Below are positions 16,529 to 26,090 of a DNA stretch of 64,000 bases, one piece after another. Positions within the stretch are counted from its first letter, which is position 1; every line of letters starts with the position of its first letter. Position numbers and translations under genes: made by a program. Location: positions 62,001-126,000 of the forward strand of contig NZ_NESJ01000002.1 in NCBI RefSeq assembly GCF_003063645.1, written 5' to 3'. The notes beneath the pieces were generated by a model. It searched no databases. It was given only the letters and a program-made list of their open reading frames with translations, and was not told the DNA's origin. Source of the stretch: Limnohabitans sp. 2KL-51. Lineage in GTDB: Bacteria > Pseudomonadota > Gammaproteobacteria > Burkholderiales > Burkholderiaceae_C.

Positions 16529-18574
16529 ATGTCAGTTATCAACACCAACGTCAAAGCTTTGACCGCGCAGAAAGCCATTCAAGAAAACAGCCGGGCCTTG
16601 ACCACGGCCATGGAGCGTTTGTCATCTGGCAAGCGCATCAACAGCGCCAAAGACGACGCAGCAGGCCTGGCCATTTCCACCCGTATGGAATCCCAGACTC
16701 GTGGCCTGAACATGGCCATCCGCAACGCCAACGACGGCATCTCTTTGATGCAAACTGGTGAAGGCGCCATGAACGAAGTCACCGACATCTTGCAGCGCAT
16801 GCGTGAATTGGCCGTGCAATCGGTCAACGGCACCAACAACGATTCCGACCGAGTCGCTTTGAATGACGAAGTTACGCAGCTCAAGGCTGAAATTGAACGC
16901 ATTGCCACCACCACCGAATTCAACAGCCAAAAACTGCTGGACGGTTCATACAAGGGCAGACTTTTGCAAATTGGCGACAAGGCGGATCAAACGCTGAAGG
17001 TTGACATCGGCTCTTTGAAGCTCAAGGACCTGGGCATGGGAAGCCCTGCGGGCGCAGCAGATGCCATCGTGGGTGGGCGTATGTCTATCGCCGCGGTTGG
17101 TGCGGGTGATATTTTGATCAACGATCAGAAATTCGACGCCATCGCCGCGACCGATGACTTGGAAGACATCATCACCAACATCAACACCAACGTGGACAAC
17201 GTGACGGCCAGTGGCTTCAACGTGGTGGTGGCCAAAAATATCGGCGACGGTGTCACAACAGACGGTCAGCTCGATATCACCGTCAGAGCCTTGGGTGCCA
17301 GTGCCGACACTGTTTACTCCATCTCTGCCTCGGAAAATATGGACGAGTTGGTCGCCAACATCAACGCCGAAGCCGGGGCGGTGGTTCAAGCCAGTGTCAA
17401 CGATGAGGGCAAGCTGGTTTTGAGCAACACCACTGGCGCATCCATTACTGTGACAGACGCTTCCGCATCTGCAACAACTTACGATGGTGGTTCTGGATTC
17501 TTGGCCGAAGCGACTACTTTCAAGGGTTTCTTGAAATTGGAATCTGACGATGGCAATCCAGTCCGCATCGCCATGGGTGATGGTGGCACGATTGCTGATT
17601 TGCAAACCTTGGGTTTCCGTCCAACGACCTCTGATGTGGGCAGCGCCAATGACGCTTACTCGGTCACAGGGGACGCGTTAACAACCGCTGGTGTTACCAC
17701 GGCATGGGGCGCATCCGATATCAAGATCAACGGAACGGCCATTTACAGTTCTGAAATTGATACAGCCTCGTTCCAAGGTAAACTGGATGCGATCAACAAT
17801 TTCTCTGCCGATACGGGTGTGATAGCTTCCGCCTACATTGATCAAAGTATTACGATGACTGATGCGCAAGTCATAGCTATGTCAGTAACTGCAACCCTTT
17901 CTTTTAATGGAACAACCGTTTTCACAGGGGTTGCAACCGCATCTGTCACCGATGTCATCACAGCAATCAACGCTCAAACAACCAAAACGGGTATTACTGC
18001 AGAAAGAACGACGGCCGGCTTACGGTTGACGGGCGCAAACGTTCAAACATTGACTGTTGGAGGTACAACAGCAGTTGCTGGCGTGACAGGTTTTTCAACT
18101 GGCACCACTTACGCCTCTATCCGTTTGGACTCTGCTTCAAACAGCCCCTTCAGCATTGAACTGGGTGATGACTCAACAGTTGCCGAACACGGATTCTTGG
18201 AGGCCAACGTAGGGGCAGCCGACCACCAAGTCAATGGTGCAACCATGGGCACCGCAGGTAGCAACTTGTCAGGCCTGAGCATCGCTTCTGCACCCTCTGC
18301 ATCCGCGGCATTGGGTACCATCGACAAGGCCATCGGCACTGTCAGCGATATGCGCAGCAAACTGGGTGCGATGCAAAACCGATTGAACAGCACGGTCGAC
18401 AACTTGAGCAATGTGGTCACCAACACAGAAGCAGCACGCAGCCGTATCCAGGATACCGACTACGCCACAGAAACCACTGCATTGGCCAAATCACAGATTA
18501 TTCAGCAAGCTGCAACCGCCATGTTGGCCCAGGCCAACCAGCAGCCACAGTCTGTATTGTCTTTGCTGCAGTAA
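16529..18574 (+). CDS. fliC: Flagellin, large form (paralogue 1)
   Basis: This is the filament subunit. The N-terminal D0/D1 region ([20 protein letters not shown], then [20 protein letters not shown]) and the C-terminal region ([20 protein letters not shown], ending [15 protein letters not shown]) are textbook flagellin. At 681 residues it is much longer than common 270-500-residue flagellins. The insert, about residues 170-590, is Ser/Thr/Ala/Asp rich and includes a flagellin-IN-like stretch near residues 270-310, giving many possible O-glycosylation sites. AAGGAG precedes the ATG. A sigma-28 promoter lies upstream and a strong terminator downstream. It is the close paralogue of 32130-34184. 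Confidence 0.97.
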   Translation: MSVINTNVKALTAQKAIQENSRALTTAMERLSSGKRINSAKDDAAGLAISTRMESQTRGLNMAIRNANDGISLMQTGEGAMNEVTDILQRMRELAVQSVNGTNNDSDRVALNDEVTQLKAEIERIATTTEFNSQKLLDGSYKGRLLQIGDKADQTLKVDIGSLKLKDLGMGSPAGAADAIVGGRMSIAAVGAGDILINDQKFDAIAATDDLEDIITNINTNVDNVTASGFNVVVAKNIGDGVTTDGQLDITVRALGASADTVYSISASENMDELVANINAEAGAVVQASVNDEGKLVLSNTTGASITVTDASASATTYDGGSGFLAEATTFKGFLKLESDDGNPVRIAMGDGGTIADLQTLGFRPTTSDVGSANDAYSVTGDALTTAGVTTAWGASDIKINGTAIYSSEIDTASFQGKLDAINNFSADTGVIASAYIDQSITMTDAQVIAMSVTATLSFNGTTVFTGVATASVTDVITAINAQTTKTGITAERTTAGLRLTGANVQTLTVGGTTAVAGVTGFSTGTTYASIRLDSASNSPFSIELGDDSTVAEHGFLEANVGAADHQVNGATMGTAGSNLSGLSIASAPSASAALGTIDKAIGTVSDMRSKLGAMQNRLNSTVDNLSNVVTNTEAARSRIQDTDYATETTALAKSQIIQQAATAMLAQANQQPQSVLSLLQ

Positions 18575-18630
18575 TTCAGCAACAGGGGGATTGGAGGCAT
18601 CGATCCCTTCAAGTCCTTCTGGCTCTCTCA

Positions 18631-18665
18631 AAAGCCTGGCACCCACAAGGTGCCAGGCTTTTTTT
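18631..18665 (+). terminator. Rho-independent terminator after flagellin 1
   Basis: AAAGCCTGGCACC (18631-18643) pairs perfectly with GGTGCCAGGCTTT (18649-18661) across a five-base loop, and more T residues follow. It lies about 57 bases after the flagellin stop and would isolate the flagellin transcript from the glycosylation genes. Confidence 0.9.
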
Positions 18666-18680
18666 GGTCTGGAAATTGCT
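18665..18680 (+). promoter_or_regulatory. Sigma-54-like element before the TPR-glycosyltransferase gene
   Basis: TGGTCTGGAAATTGCT has -24 GG, -12 GC and TTGCT at consensus spacing, but three mismatches in the -24 box. Transcription would begin near 18692, just before the ATG at 18710. It follows the flagellin terminator directly, where a new promoter is expected. Confidence 0.35.
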
Positions 18681-18709
18681 AGTATGGGTAATTGCCAACA
18701 GGTTTATCG

Positions 18710-20341
18710 ATGAAATCCAAAATACCCAACCCCAAAACCAATCCAGCCCTAAAGCTGGCCGACGCGCAGTGTCAAAAAGCCGTCCAACTTCTCAACAAAC
18801 AAAAATACCATGAGGCTTTCGAGATTTTGGACGCAATTTTGAAACGGCAACCTGAGCATCGGCTCGCCAAACGCAGCAAACCCGTGGCGCTTTTCCACAT
18901 GGGCCAACAACATGAAGCCGCCAAGTTGTTCCATCAATTGCATGAACAAGACCACGAGGATTTGGTCATCCTTAAACACTGTGGGATTGCCTACACAGCA
19001 ATCGGTGCTTTTGACCTGGCCATTCGATTTTTGAGCCGTTACGTGAAGTCCAATCCCAACGACTTTGATGCATGGACGAGCTTGTCAGCGGCTGCTGGAA
19101 AGTCGCAGAAATATGTGGAGTCGATGATGTATGCGACCAAAGCACTCTCTTTGGAACCCACCAACCCAGTCGCCTACAACAACTTGGGCGCCACATTGTT
19201 GGGTGTCAACAAACTGGAAGAGGGTGAACAGGCTTTTGAAACAGCGCTGGTGCTCGATAAAAACAACGTGGACGCGCTGTCCAATTTAGCGACACTGGCT
19301 CAACAGCGGGGCGATGATGAGGCCGCTGTCGTTTTGTTCAACAATTTGTTGGCCAACTTGGACCCCAACACGACATTTGCAAAAGAGGTGTTGTACCGCT
19401 CAAGCTTTAGTCACCTGTCAACTGGCCGCCTTAGGGAAGGTTGGCGCAGGTATGACTACGGATTTTTGCCGACAGATTTGGCCAGTCGTACCCCCAAGCG
19501 TCACTTTCAATTGCCCCAGTGGCGTGGAGAGCCTCTGGACGATAAGCGCCTTCTAATTTGGGCGGAGCAAGGCCTGGGTGATGAGCTCTGGCTTTTTGGC
19601 CTCATGAATGAAGCCTTAGAGCATTGTCAGAACGTCGTTATGGAGTGCGAGCCAAGGCTGGTGAGCCTGATGTCGCGATCATTTCCGAAAGTCAAGGTCA
19701 GAGCGACTAATTTGAACCCAATGATGGCGAAAGGGTCGCAAGACTTTGATGTACACATCCCTGTTGGTTCATTGTTGGGGTTGTTTCGCAACAACATTGA
19801 AGACTTGCAAAAATTCAAACCCTATCTTCAAGTCGATGCAGATTTGGTGAGTGATTTTTCTGAACGGTTAAGTCCATTCAAAGGGAAAAAACTTCTTGGA
19901 TTGTGCTGGCGCAGCGGCATGCTGAGCGCAAACCGCAACACACATTACTTGTCAATAGATGAACTGACGCCACTCTTGGGACTGGAGGACTGCGTATTTG
20001 TCAACCTTCAGTACGGTGATTGCGAAGAGGAGTTGCGTCGCGTTGAACAGCAACTTGGCATTTCAATTGTGCGCTGGGATGACGTTGACTTGAAAAATGA
20101 TCAAGAAAGCGTTGCTGCCATCATCAGTTGTTTAGATGCTGTGGTTTCGGCGGGAACAGCGGTTGCTCAAATGGCCATTGCTGTTGGTCAAAAAACAATC
20201 CTGTTTGGACTTAAGGACTGGGTTTATTTGGGACAAACCAATTATCCATGGGCCAATGACGTACGTTCATTTCCACCAGATTTTGGAAAGCCATTAACCT
20301 CCATAGTTCCAAAAATTGTTGATGAAATAAAGTTTATTTGA
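18710..20341 (+). CDS. TPR-glycosyltransferase, FlmG-like candidate flagellin glycosyltransferase
   Basis: The 543-residue protein has an N-terminal array of TPR-like helical repeats over about residues 10-210; the unit with NPVAYNNLGATLLGVNKLEE is the clearest. A C-terminal glycosyltransferase-type domain spans about residues 240-540, with LLIWAEQGLGDELWLFGLMN and a late AVVSAGTAVAQMAIAVGQKT. That layout matches FlmG of Caulobacter, a TPR plus GT protein known to transfer pseudaminic acid to flagellin. Position right after a flagellin and beside a complete pse operon supports the role. Substrate assignment is inference. The ATG at 18710 is preferred over a TTG at 18692, which would lie at the predicted transcription start. 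Confidence 0.65.
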   Translation: MKSKIPNPKTNPALKLADAQCQKAVQLLNKQKYHEAFEILDAILKRQPEHRLAKRSKPVALFHMGQQHEAAKLFHQLHEQDHEDLVILKHCGIAYTAIGAFDLAIRFLSRYVKSNPNDFDAWTSLSAAAGKSQKYVESMMYATKALSLEPTNPVAYNNLGATLLGVNKLEEGEQAFETALVLDKNNVDALSNLATLAQQRGDDEAAVVLFNNLLANLDPNTTFAKEVLYRSSFSHLSTGRLREGWRRYDYGFLPTDLASRTPKRHFQLPQWRGEPLDDKRLLIWAEQGLGDELWLFGLMNEALEHCQNVVMECEPRLVSLMSRSFPKVKVRATNLNPMMAKGSQDFDVHIPVGSLLGLFRNNIEDLQKFKPYLQVDADLVSDFSERLSPFKGKKLLGLCWRSGMLSANRNTHYLSIDELTPLLGLEDCVFVNLQYGDCEEELRRVEQQLGISIVRWDDVDLKNDQESVAAIISCLDAVVSAGTAVAQMAIAVGQKTILFGLKDWVYLGQTNYPWANDVRSFPPDFGKPLTSIVPKIVDEIKFI

Positions 20342-20387
20342 TATTAAAATTACTTGATTTAGATTAACTTGCCCACAGGATCCAAGA

Positions 20388-21035
20388 ATGAACAGCAACC
20401 TTAGCCTATACGACGACTTTCTGGCCAGCACAGGTCCGGATCGCCTTCAAAAGATTTTAGCGAGGCATGAACTTTTCCGCATGGTGCAAGATGTCCCGGG
20501 AGACATCGTCGAATGCGGCGTTTTCAAAGGGTCGGGTATTTACACTTGGGCAAAACTTATGCGGCTGTTCAGGCCACACAATGAGACCCGAATTGTGGGT
20601 TTCGATTTTTTTGAAACTGATCGAGCAATGGATTTTCGGTTCCAGGCTGATAAGGACTGTCTGGACGAGCATGAAACGCGGTGGACCCCACAGAATGTGA
20701 TTTTGGAAAATTGCCGTGCATGGGGATTCGACAAATTGGACCTCATTGCGGGTAATGTTGTACAGACCACCAAGGCATACGTCCATGACAATCTCGGCTC
20801 TCGAGTTTCGTTGCTGTACATCGACGTGGATAACTACGAGGGTGCCCTGGCCTGTCTGCAAAACCTCTACCCGATCGTTAGCCCTGGCGGACTTGTGGTG
20901 TTTGACGAGTATGCATTGCGCAACTATGGCGAATCAAATGCAGTAGATGAGTTCTTTAAGGGTAAAAACTTGCGCCTACGTTCCATTCCTTGGGCGAACA
21001 CGCCAAGTGCTTACATGATCAAAGAATCATTCTGA
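20388..21035 (+). CDS. TylF/MycF-type O-methyltransferase
   Basis: The 215-residue product looks like the TylF/MycF (macrocin O-methyltransferase) family of SAM-dependent sugar methyltransferases. Visible family features are GDIVECGVFKGSGIYTWAKL near residues 38-57 (SAM-binding loop), FDFFETD, and later LLYIDVDNYEGALACLQNLY plus PGGLVVFDEY, with acidic residues suited to metal binding. Its last base is the first base of the next gene's ATG (TGATG), so the two are co-translated. Being in the flagellin-glycan island, it probably methylates the flagellin sugar or its carrier. The target is not shown by the sequence. Confidence 0.75.
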   Translation: MNSNLSLYDDFLASTGPDRLQKILARHELFRMVQDVPGDIVECGVFKGSGIYTWAKLMRLFRPHNETRIVGFDFFETDRAMDFRFQADKDCLDEHETRWTPQNVILENCRAWGFDKLDLIAGNVVQTTKAYVHDNLGSRVSLLYIDVDNYEGALACLQNLYPIVSPGGLVVFDEYALRNYGESNAVDEFFKGKNLRLRSIPWANTPSAYMIKESF

Positions 21036-22600
21036 TGCAACAGACAGTAGGCTCTTATGACCAAACCATGCAGGCTTTGGTATTTGCCGAGCGTGGTGCC
21101 TACGGTGACCTCTCTTACATGCCTGTTTTTCGGGCATCAGCGCTCTTTTACGCATTCGCCGACAAGGACGCCACCACCCGCATCGCTTTCTTGAATTATT
21201 GGCGCGAGAAAAACCACAACCACGATGTCGGGGTTTTGGTCACTGTGCGCGACCATAAAGGCATCAAGTGCGCGCGCACTTTCAGTCAATTGTCCGAGAT
21301 GACATATGACTTTGATCTTCGCCTGCTGCTTGGAAACGATCAAGCGTTCCAAGGCAGCATTGAGATTGAAGCCTTCTCCTCGCAGGATCTCAAATTTCAA
21401 TTCCCGGGCCTCAGCGTCTTTTACGAGACTTCGCGCGGCGTAAGCTATGTACATGCAAGCCAGCGAATCTACAACGACGCCGAGGACCGTGCGCGAGGTG
21501 TTGCCCTAAACCCTTGGCAGACAGGGTTCAGGCTTGACGCGGCTGAGCATGACCCTTTCATCTTCATTGTTAACGGGCCAGTACCTTTCCCTGGAGGCGA
21601 AGTCGACTTCGTAGCGGTACGCGAGGACGGTCTGGAATTGGCGCGAAAGCTAACACTGCAACCGCTGCCAGCTTACGCTACGTTGGACATTAGAACGGCT
21701 GGCATTGAAGGTGTGCATCAATTTCTCGGTGACAAGCTGGGGATGTGCAAGATTGATCTGCCGCTGGACAACGTACACCTGCGCCTTGTGGCTGGAAACG
21801 CCTTGAAGGACAAAAGCTGGCTGTCGGTGACGCACAGCTATTTCGACGCAACCGAGCATTCTGACTATTTCGACACATCGGGACTGGATCCTTCGGTCTA
21901 CCCTGCGTTTGTTCCATTTGTCTTGCCAGAGGAACTTGACGTTGATTTGGTGCTTTATCCAATCTACGCGCGATCAACAATTGAACTCCGTTTGCAGGGT
22001 TATGGCACGGAAGGGAATCTGCGCTTTGAAATCAACCTCGGCGAATGGCGAACGCCAGAGGGCGGTATGCGCCACCTCAAGATACGCAAACTGGTCCGTG
22101 ATCAAGGCATTGACGATTCACCAGGCTTGTACGTTTTGCAATTGCGCGCAAAGAATCATCAATTGCCAGCGCGCATTACTTATGGTCTCGACTTTCATGC
22201 AGGGGACTCGCTAGGGACCAACATCAGCTCCTCTGCATATTTGGCCAAGACCTGGGGATCGGGTCGCAGAACTTGGAAGTGGGGGCCGGTCGTGGCCCAG
22301 ACAGGCGGACGAAATCTGATTATGGTTACCGCGTTTAGCAAGATACGTGAAGAGTTTTTAGAGCGCAAGGCAACGTTAACCTTTTATGCTCAACATGGTC
22401 CCGTTGCTCAAAAGACATTAGATCTGCGAGGAAACGCTGCGCTGACGCTGGTTGCCGAAGACCTGATGGCAGCAGGAGGGTATGCCCCATCAGACGGTGA
22501 CATTCTCTGGTACGTCTTGCGGTCTGACCATGCCACACTTGATGTGAACCAAGTTTGTATCAGTGCCGATGGCTTGGTGGGTGGAGATCACTCTTTCTAA
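21035..22600 (+). CDS. Unrecognised 521-residue protein of the flagellin glycosylation island
   Basis: I do not recognise this protein. There is no signal peptide, transmembrane segment, nucleotide-binding loop or Rossmann motif. It is rich in beta-type alternation (for example FEINLGEW, VLQLRAKNHQLPARITYGLD), with many aromatic and charged residues, and seems built from several beta-sandwich-like segments of about 130-170 residues. It could be a carbohydrate-binding or structural protein. The start is set by the TGATG overlap with the methyltransferase stop, so the longer frame from 20990 is unlikely. Codon use matches its neighbour. It lies between the glycan methyltransferase and pseI (convergent), so a role in flagellin decoration is plausible but unproven. 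Confidence 0.7.
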   Translation: MQQTVGSYDQTMQALVFAERGAYGDLSYMPVFRASALFYAFADKDATTRIAFLNYWREKNHNHDVGVLVTVRDHKGIKCARTFSQLSEMTYDFDLRLLLGNDQAFQGSIEIEAFSSQDLKFQFPGLSVFYETSRGVSYVHASQRIYNDAEDRARGVALNPWQTGFRLDAAEHDPFIFIVNGPVPFPGGEVDFVAVREDGLELARKLTLQPLPAYATLDIRTAGIEGVHQFLGDKLGMCKIDLPLDNVHLRLVAGNALKDKSWLSVTHSYFDATEHSDYFDTSGLDPSVYPAFVPFVLPEELDVDLVLYPIYARSTIELRLQGYGTEGNLRFEINLGEWRTPEGGMRHLKIRKLVRDQGIDDSPGLYVLQLRAKNHQLPARITYGLDFHAGDSLGTNISSSAYLAKTWGSGRRTWKWGPVVAQTGGRNLIMVTAFSKIREEFLERKATLTFYAQHGPVAQKTLDLRGNAALTLVAEDLMAAGGYAPSDGDILWYVLRSDHATLDVNQVCISADGLVGGDHSF

Positions 22601-22651
22601 AGATTGACCGCATCGCATGCGTGTGACAACGATATCCTTGTCCAGATCGCC

Positions 22652-23710
22652 CTACACGCTCTTTGAGATCAGTAACTCATTTTTGACTGGCGTTCCAAAT
22701 GAGACATCAGATTTAACAACAGCACCAACAACAAGTTCAACCATCTTTGGTGGCAAACCGTTGCCAGGCCTCACACTCCTTACACAATCAGCAGTGATGA
22801 GATCTCCCGCCTTCATGTCCTTCACAAAATACAGCGATCGCCGAAATTTGACATTGCCCTGCTCGCTTGATTTGCGGCCGTAATCGACACGGCCCAAGGC
22901 CTGCCAGGCTGTTTTGGCTCCGAAGCACAAAGCGGCCAGTTCTGCAGGCTCCAACGAAAAGCTGTCATCTGGCCCGCCACCATTTCTGTCCAGGGTGAAA
23001 TGCTTTTCGATGATGCTCGCGCCCATGGCCACACTGGTGATGGCGGTGGTGTTGTCCAGGGTATGGTCTGACAACCCGGTGACCAAGCCAAATCGCTGGA
23101 TCATGTCGGGGATGGTGCGCAGGTTGTAGTCTTGCGCCGGTGCGGGGTAGCCGCTGACGCAGTGCAAGATCGCCAACTCTTTGCAGCCGCCTTCGCGCGC
23201 GGCGTCAATGGCTTCTTGAATCTCTTCGGCGTCGGCCATGCCAGTTGAGATGATCATAGGCTTGCAAGTGCGGGCCGCGTATTTGATCAGAGGCAAGTCA
23301 ATGGCCTCAAAAGAAGCGATCTTATAAGCAGGTGCGTTCAGGTCTTCTAGCAAATCAATGGCGGTGTTGTCGAAGGGCGAGCTGAACAGGGTGATGCCAA
23401 CTTTACGCGCATGCTCAAACAACGGCTTGTGCCATTCCCAAGGCATGTGGGCTTCTTCGTACAGTTCGTACAGCGTTCGTCCATCCCACAAGCCACCACG
23501 AATCTTGAAGTCTTCGCTGTCGCAGTTGAGGGTGATGGTATCGGGCGTGTAGGTTTGCAGCTTGGCGGCATCTGCCCCGGCCTTTTTGGCTTCTTCGATG
23601 ATGCGCATCGCGGTTTCGAGTTTGCCATTGTGGTTGGCCGAAACCTCTGCAATCACGTAAGGGGCGTGATCTGGCCCAATGGGGCGACCTTCAATTTGAA
23701 TGTGTTTCAT
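22652..23710 (-). CDS. pseI: Pseudaminic acid synthase PseI
   Basis: PseI condenses 2,4-diacetamido-2,4,6-trideoxy-L-altrose with phosphoenolpyruvate to make pseudaminic acid. The 352-residue product has the NeuB-family N-terminal barrel: IAEVSANHNG near residues 19-28, then KLQTYTPDTITL, then KIASFEAIDLPLI, then LSDHTLDNTTAI. It ends in a C-terminal SAF (antifreeze-like) domain near residues 285-350. The ATG at 23708-23710 gives MKHIQIEGRPIGPDHAPYVI and starts two bases after the pseH stop. It is the last gene of the pse operon and converges with the unknown gene ending at 22600. Confidence 0.95.
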   Translation of the reverse strand: MKHIQIEGRPIGPDHAPYVIAEVSANHNGKLETAMRIIEEAKKAGADAAKLQTYTPDTITLNCDSEDFKIRGGLWDGRTLYELYEEAHMPWEWHKPLFEHARKVGITLFSSPFDNTAIDLLEDLNAPAYKIASFEAIDLPLIKYAARTCKPMIISTGMADAEEIQEAIDAAREGGCKELAILHCVSGYPAPAQDYNLRTIPDMIQRFGLVTGLSDHTLDNTTAITSVAMGASIIEKHFTLDRNGGGPDDSFSLEPAELAALCFGAKTAWQALGRVDYGRKSSEQGNVKFRRSLYFVKDMKAGDLITADCVRSVRPGNGLPPKMVELVVGAVVKSDVSFGTPVKNELLISKSV

Positions 23711-23712
23711 GG

Positions 23713-24231
23713 TTAGGTCCCTTGTGTATGGGCTTGCCATTCATGGGCAAGCAGGCCAAAGCAAATGAGTGTTTGGTATTGCTCGTTCATGCGCTTTTGG
23801 TCGCGCAGCACACCCTCGCGTTTGAAGCCCAATCGTTCATGGAATCGGATCGAGGCTTGGTTGGTGTCAATAGCTTGACCACACACTTTGTGCAGTTTCA
23901 ATTGGCCAAATGCATGTTCAAGGGCTGATGCGCCTAGCTTACTGCCCGTGCCTTTTGCTGCTTCAGGCCGTGCGTAGAAGCCCCAATCTGCAACCCCACC
24001 AGGCTCCACATTGCTGAACTGCACATAGCCAATCGGGCTGCCCTGCTCTTGCACGATGAGCAAACGTCGGGCGTTGTCTTGCACAGCCCTCATGAACCAC
24101 TGGGTGTGTTCTGCCAGGCTGATTTCGTGGTGGGTGAACATGTAGCGGCGAACTTCGGGGTGGTTGCGCCACGCCAGGACCATGGGCAAATCGTCCTCGA
24201 TCATGCTGCGAATCAGAAGGTTTTCAGTCAT
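23713..24231 (-). CDS. pseH: PseH N-acetyltransferase
   Basis: PseH acetylates the 4-amino group of UDP-4-amino-4,6-dideoxy-N-acetyl-beta-L-altrosamine, step three of CMP-pseudaminic acid synthesis. The 172-residue protein is a GNAT-fold enzyme. It has LIRSMIEDDLPMVLAWRNHP near its N-terminus, WGFYARPEAAKGTGSKLG (acetyl-CoA loop region) and the closing SIRFHERLGFKREGVLRDQ typical of this subgroup. The start at 24229-24231 overlaps the end of pseG by eight bases. Operon position between pseG and pseI settles the assignment. Confidence 0.92.
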   Translation of the reverse strand: MTENLLIRSMIEDDLPMVLAWRNHPEVRRYMFTHHEISLAEHTQWFMRAVQDNARRLLIVQEQGSPIGYVQFSNVEPGGVADWGFYARPEAAKGTGSKLGASALEHAFGQLKLHKVCGQAIDTNQASIRFHERLGFKREGVLRDQKRMNEQYQTLICFGLLAHEWQAHTQGT

Positions 24232-25321
24232 GCAGTCGTTCCGTGAGCATCGCCGCAACGATGCGTTGGACGCCAAGACCGTCAGTCACTGCAGCTGCAG
24301 CCAAGGACCAGCTTTTGAGTTGCACACTGGCTCCGCTTTGCATGTGCTTTTCAAATACTTGCGATATGTTGTGGTCGTTGCTAACGGCCAGTGCAGCGCC
24401 TGCTTTCTCTAAAGCTTGGGCACTCGGCAGTTGATTGTCTGCAAGAACCAACAGCAATGTGGGCAAGCCCATGCAGCATCTCTCCCAAGATGTGCTGCCT
24501 GCTGCCCCAATGCACAAATCGCTGTCTGACATGAGTTGCGCCATTGCGTTCACACCCTCCAACACTTGCGTTGGCCTAGGCATTCTCGAGGCTTGTTGTT
24601 GGACATCTGCCAAGAAGGGTGCGTGCGGCCCCATGACCACAGAGATGCTCAAATCTGCGGGCAAGTGGCAAGCGGTCAGCGCTTGCAGTACTTGGCCAGT
24701 GGCGTTGTCTTTGTCCACGCCGCCCATAGTGACGAGCAAGTGCTTAAGCTGCGGCTGTGTGCGCCGGGCCAGGCTTTGGCTGCGCAGTTGGGCAAACTCT
24801 GGGCGCAGCAGTGCGTATTGCGGACCGATGTATGTGGCAGTTTGGGGCTTGAGCAGACCGCCATAGTCTTGGGCACTGCGGCCCAGGTTTTGGTCCAGCA
24901 GCACGTCGCAGTCGTGCTGGCGATCGGCCAGGTCGTCTATGACCATGAGGTTTTGGCAATGGGGGCGAAGGGTCTGTTCCCAGCGGCGGTCCAAAGCGTA
25001 GTGGTCTACCACCAGCCAATCAACGGTGTCGTTGACCAATGCCTCGCGGGTTTGCTGTGCGTCTGTTTGCCAGTCAGTACCTAACCATTCTGAATGGACT
25101 GGGTCGGCGGGCATGTGGTGAGTTGTTGTCCCGTCATTGGGCAAGGCAACGGCATGGTGTCCGCGTTGGGCAATCATTTCCAGCCAATGACCGCTGTGTG
25201 GGCGGCAGATGAAGCTGCAGCGTGCGCTCCGCGCGTGCAGGGCATCTGCCAGCGTGAGGCAGCGCATGACGTGGCCTGTGCCGATTTGTATCGATGCGTC
25301 AACGCGAAAAAAAATACGCAT
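24224..25321 (-). CDS. pseG: PseG UDP-sugar hydrolase
   Basis: PseG removes UDP from UDP-2,4-diacetamido-2,4,6-trideoxy-beta-L-altropyranose, giving the free sugar for PseI. The 365-residue product has the family N-terminus MRIFFRVDASIQIGTGHVMR, with the GxGHxxR motif that carries the catalytic His. It also has VVDHYALDRRWE and the C-terminal MurG-like nucleotide site (MSDSDLCIGAAGSTSWERCC). I chose the ATG at 25319-25321, one base after the hisF stop. Longer frames would run into hisF and add no conserved residues. Confidence 0.93.
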   Translation of the reverse strand: MRIFFRVDASIQIGTGHVMRCLTLADALHARSARCSFICRPHSGHWLEMIAQRGHHAVALPNDGTTTHHMPADPVHSEWLGTDWQTDAQQTREALVNDTVDWLVVDHYALDRRWEQTLRPHCQNLMVIDDLADRQHDCDVLLDQNLGRSAQDYGGLLKPQTATYIGPQYALLRPEFAQLRSQSLARRTQPQLKHLLVTMGGVDKDNATGQVLQALTACHLPADLSISVVMGPHAPFLADVQQQASRMPRPTQVLEGVNAMAQLMSDSDLCIGAAGSTSWERCCMGLPTLLLVLADNQLPSAQALEKAGAALAVSNDHNISQVFEKHMQSGASVQLKSWSLAAAAVTDGLGVQRIVAAMLTERLHD

Positions 25322-25322
25322 A

Positions 25323-26090
25323 TCAAGCAACAAAAGGCTGACGAACCGGGATACCAGTTGCCGCCAAAGCCTGTTTAGCACCCGCTGGCGTTTGTTCGGT
25401 GAAATGGAAAATGCTGGCTGCAGCAACCGCCGATGCGCCCGCCTCTTTCACGGCTTGCACCATGTGTTGGTAGTTGCCCGCTCCGCCAGAGGCAATCACG
25501 GGAATGTTGACCGCTTTAACCACTGCCTCAATCAGGTTGAGGTCATAGCCTTGCATGGTGCCATCCTTGTCAATCGAGGTGATGAGGATTTCACCGGCAC
25601 CGCGGTCCTGCAATTCACGTACCCAATCAACGACGTCTTTGCCTGTAGCTTGCAGGCCCGCATGACTGAAGCATTTCCAAGAGCCGTCTTGAAATCGGAC
25701 GTCCACACTGGCCACGACGCACTGGACCCCGTAGCGGTTTGCAATTTCATTGATGAAATTGGGGCGCGCGTAAGCGGCAGTATTCACAGCAACTTTGTCG
25801 GCCCCGGCTCGGAGCAGTCGTTGAACTTGATCGATGTGTGTGACACCACCGCCGACGGTCAAAGGCACGAAACAGTCTTGTCCAAATTCTGCAATCGATT
25901 CGAAATCCGGAGCATCTGGAGACAAGTGGGCAACGATATCCAATAAAACCAGCTCATCCACCTCGCGCTGGTTGTAGACCTTCACAGCGGGTAACACAGG
26001 CCCCACTCGGCGCCAGCTGTCAAAAGCAATGCCTTTGACCAAACCAAATTGCTTCCAAAGGAGGGTCGGAATGACTCGCACCTTCAACAT
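25323..26090 (-). CDS. hisF: HisF-like cyclase subunit for sugar acetamidino synthesis
   Basis: The 255-residue protein is a HisF-type (beta-alpha)8 barrel with both half-barrel Asp regions: LVLLDI near residue 50 and ILITSIDKDGTMQGYD near 170. It also has phosphate-binding loops LTVGGGV and IASGGAG. Outside histidine operons, HisF/HisH pairs next to a PseA/WbpG amidotransferase supply ammonia to convert a sugar acetamido group to acetamidino, as in Pseudomonas O-antigen clusters. Its neighbours here are hisH and pseA, with a seven-base overlap with hisH, so that role is far more likely than histidine synthesis. Confidence 0.85.
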   Translation of the reverse strand: MLKVRVIPTLLWKQFGLVKGIAFDSWRRVGPVLPAVKVYNQREVDELVLLDIVAHLSPDAPDFESIAEFGQDCFVPLTVGGGVTHIDQVQRLLRAGADKVAVNTAAYARPNFINEIANRYGVQCVVASVDVRFQDGSWKCFSHAGLQATGKDVVDWVRELQDRGAGEILITSIDKDGTMQGYDLNLIEAVVKAVNIPVIASGGAGNYQHMVQAVKEAGASAVAAASIFHFTEQTPAGAKQALAATGIPVRQPFVA

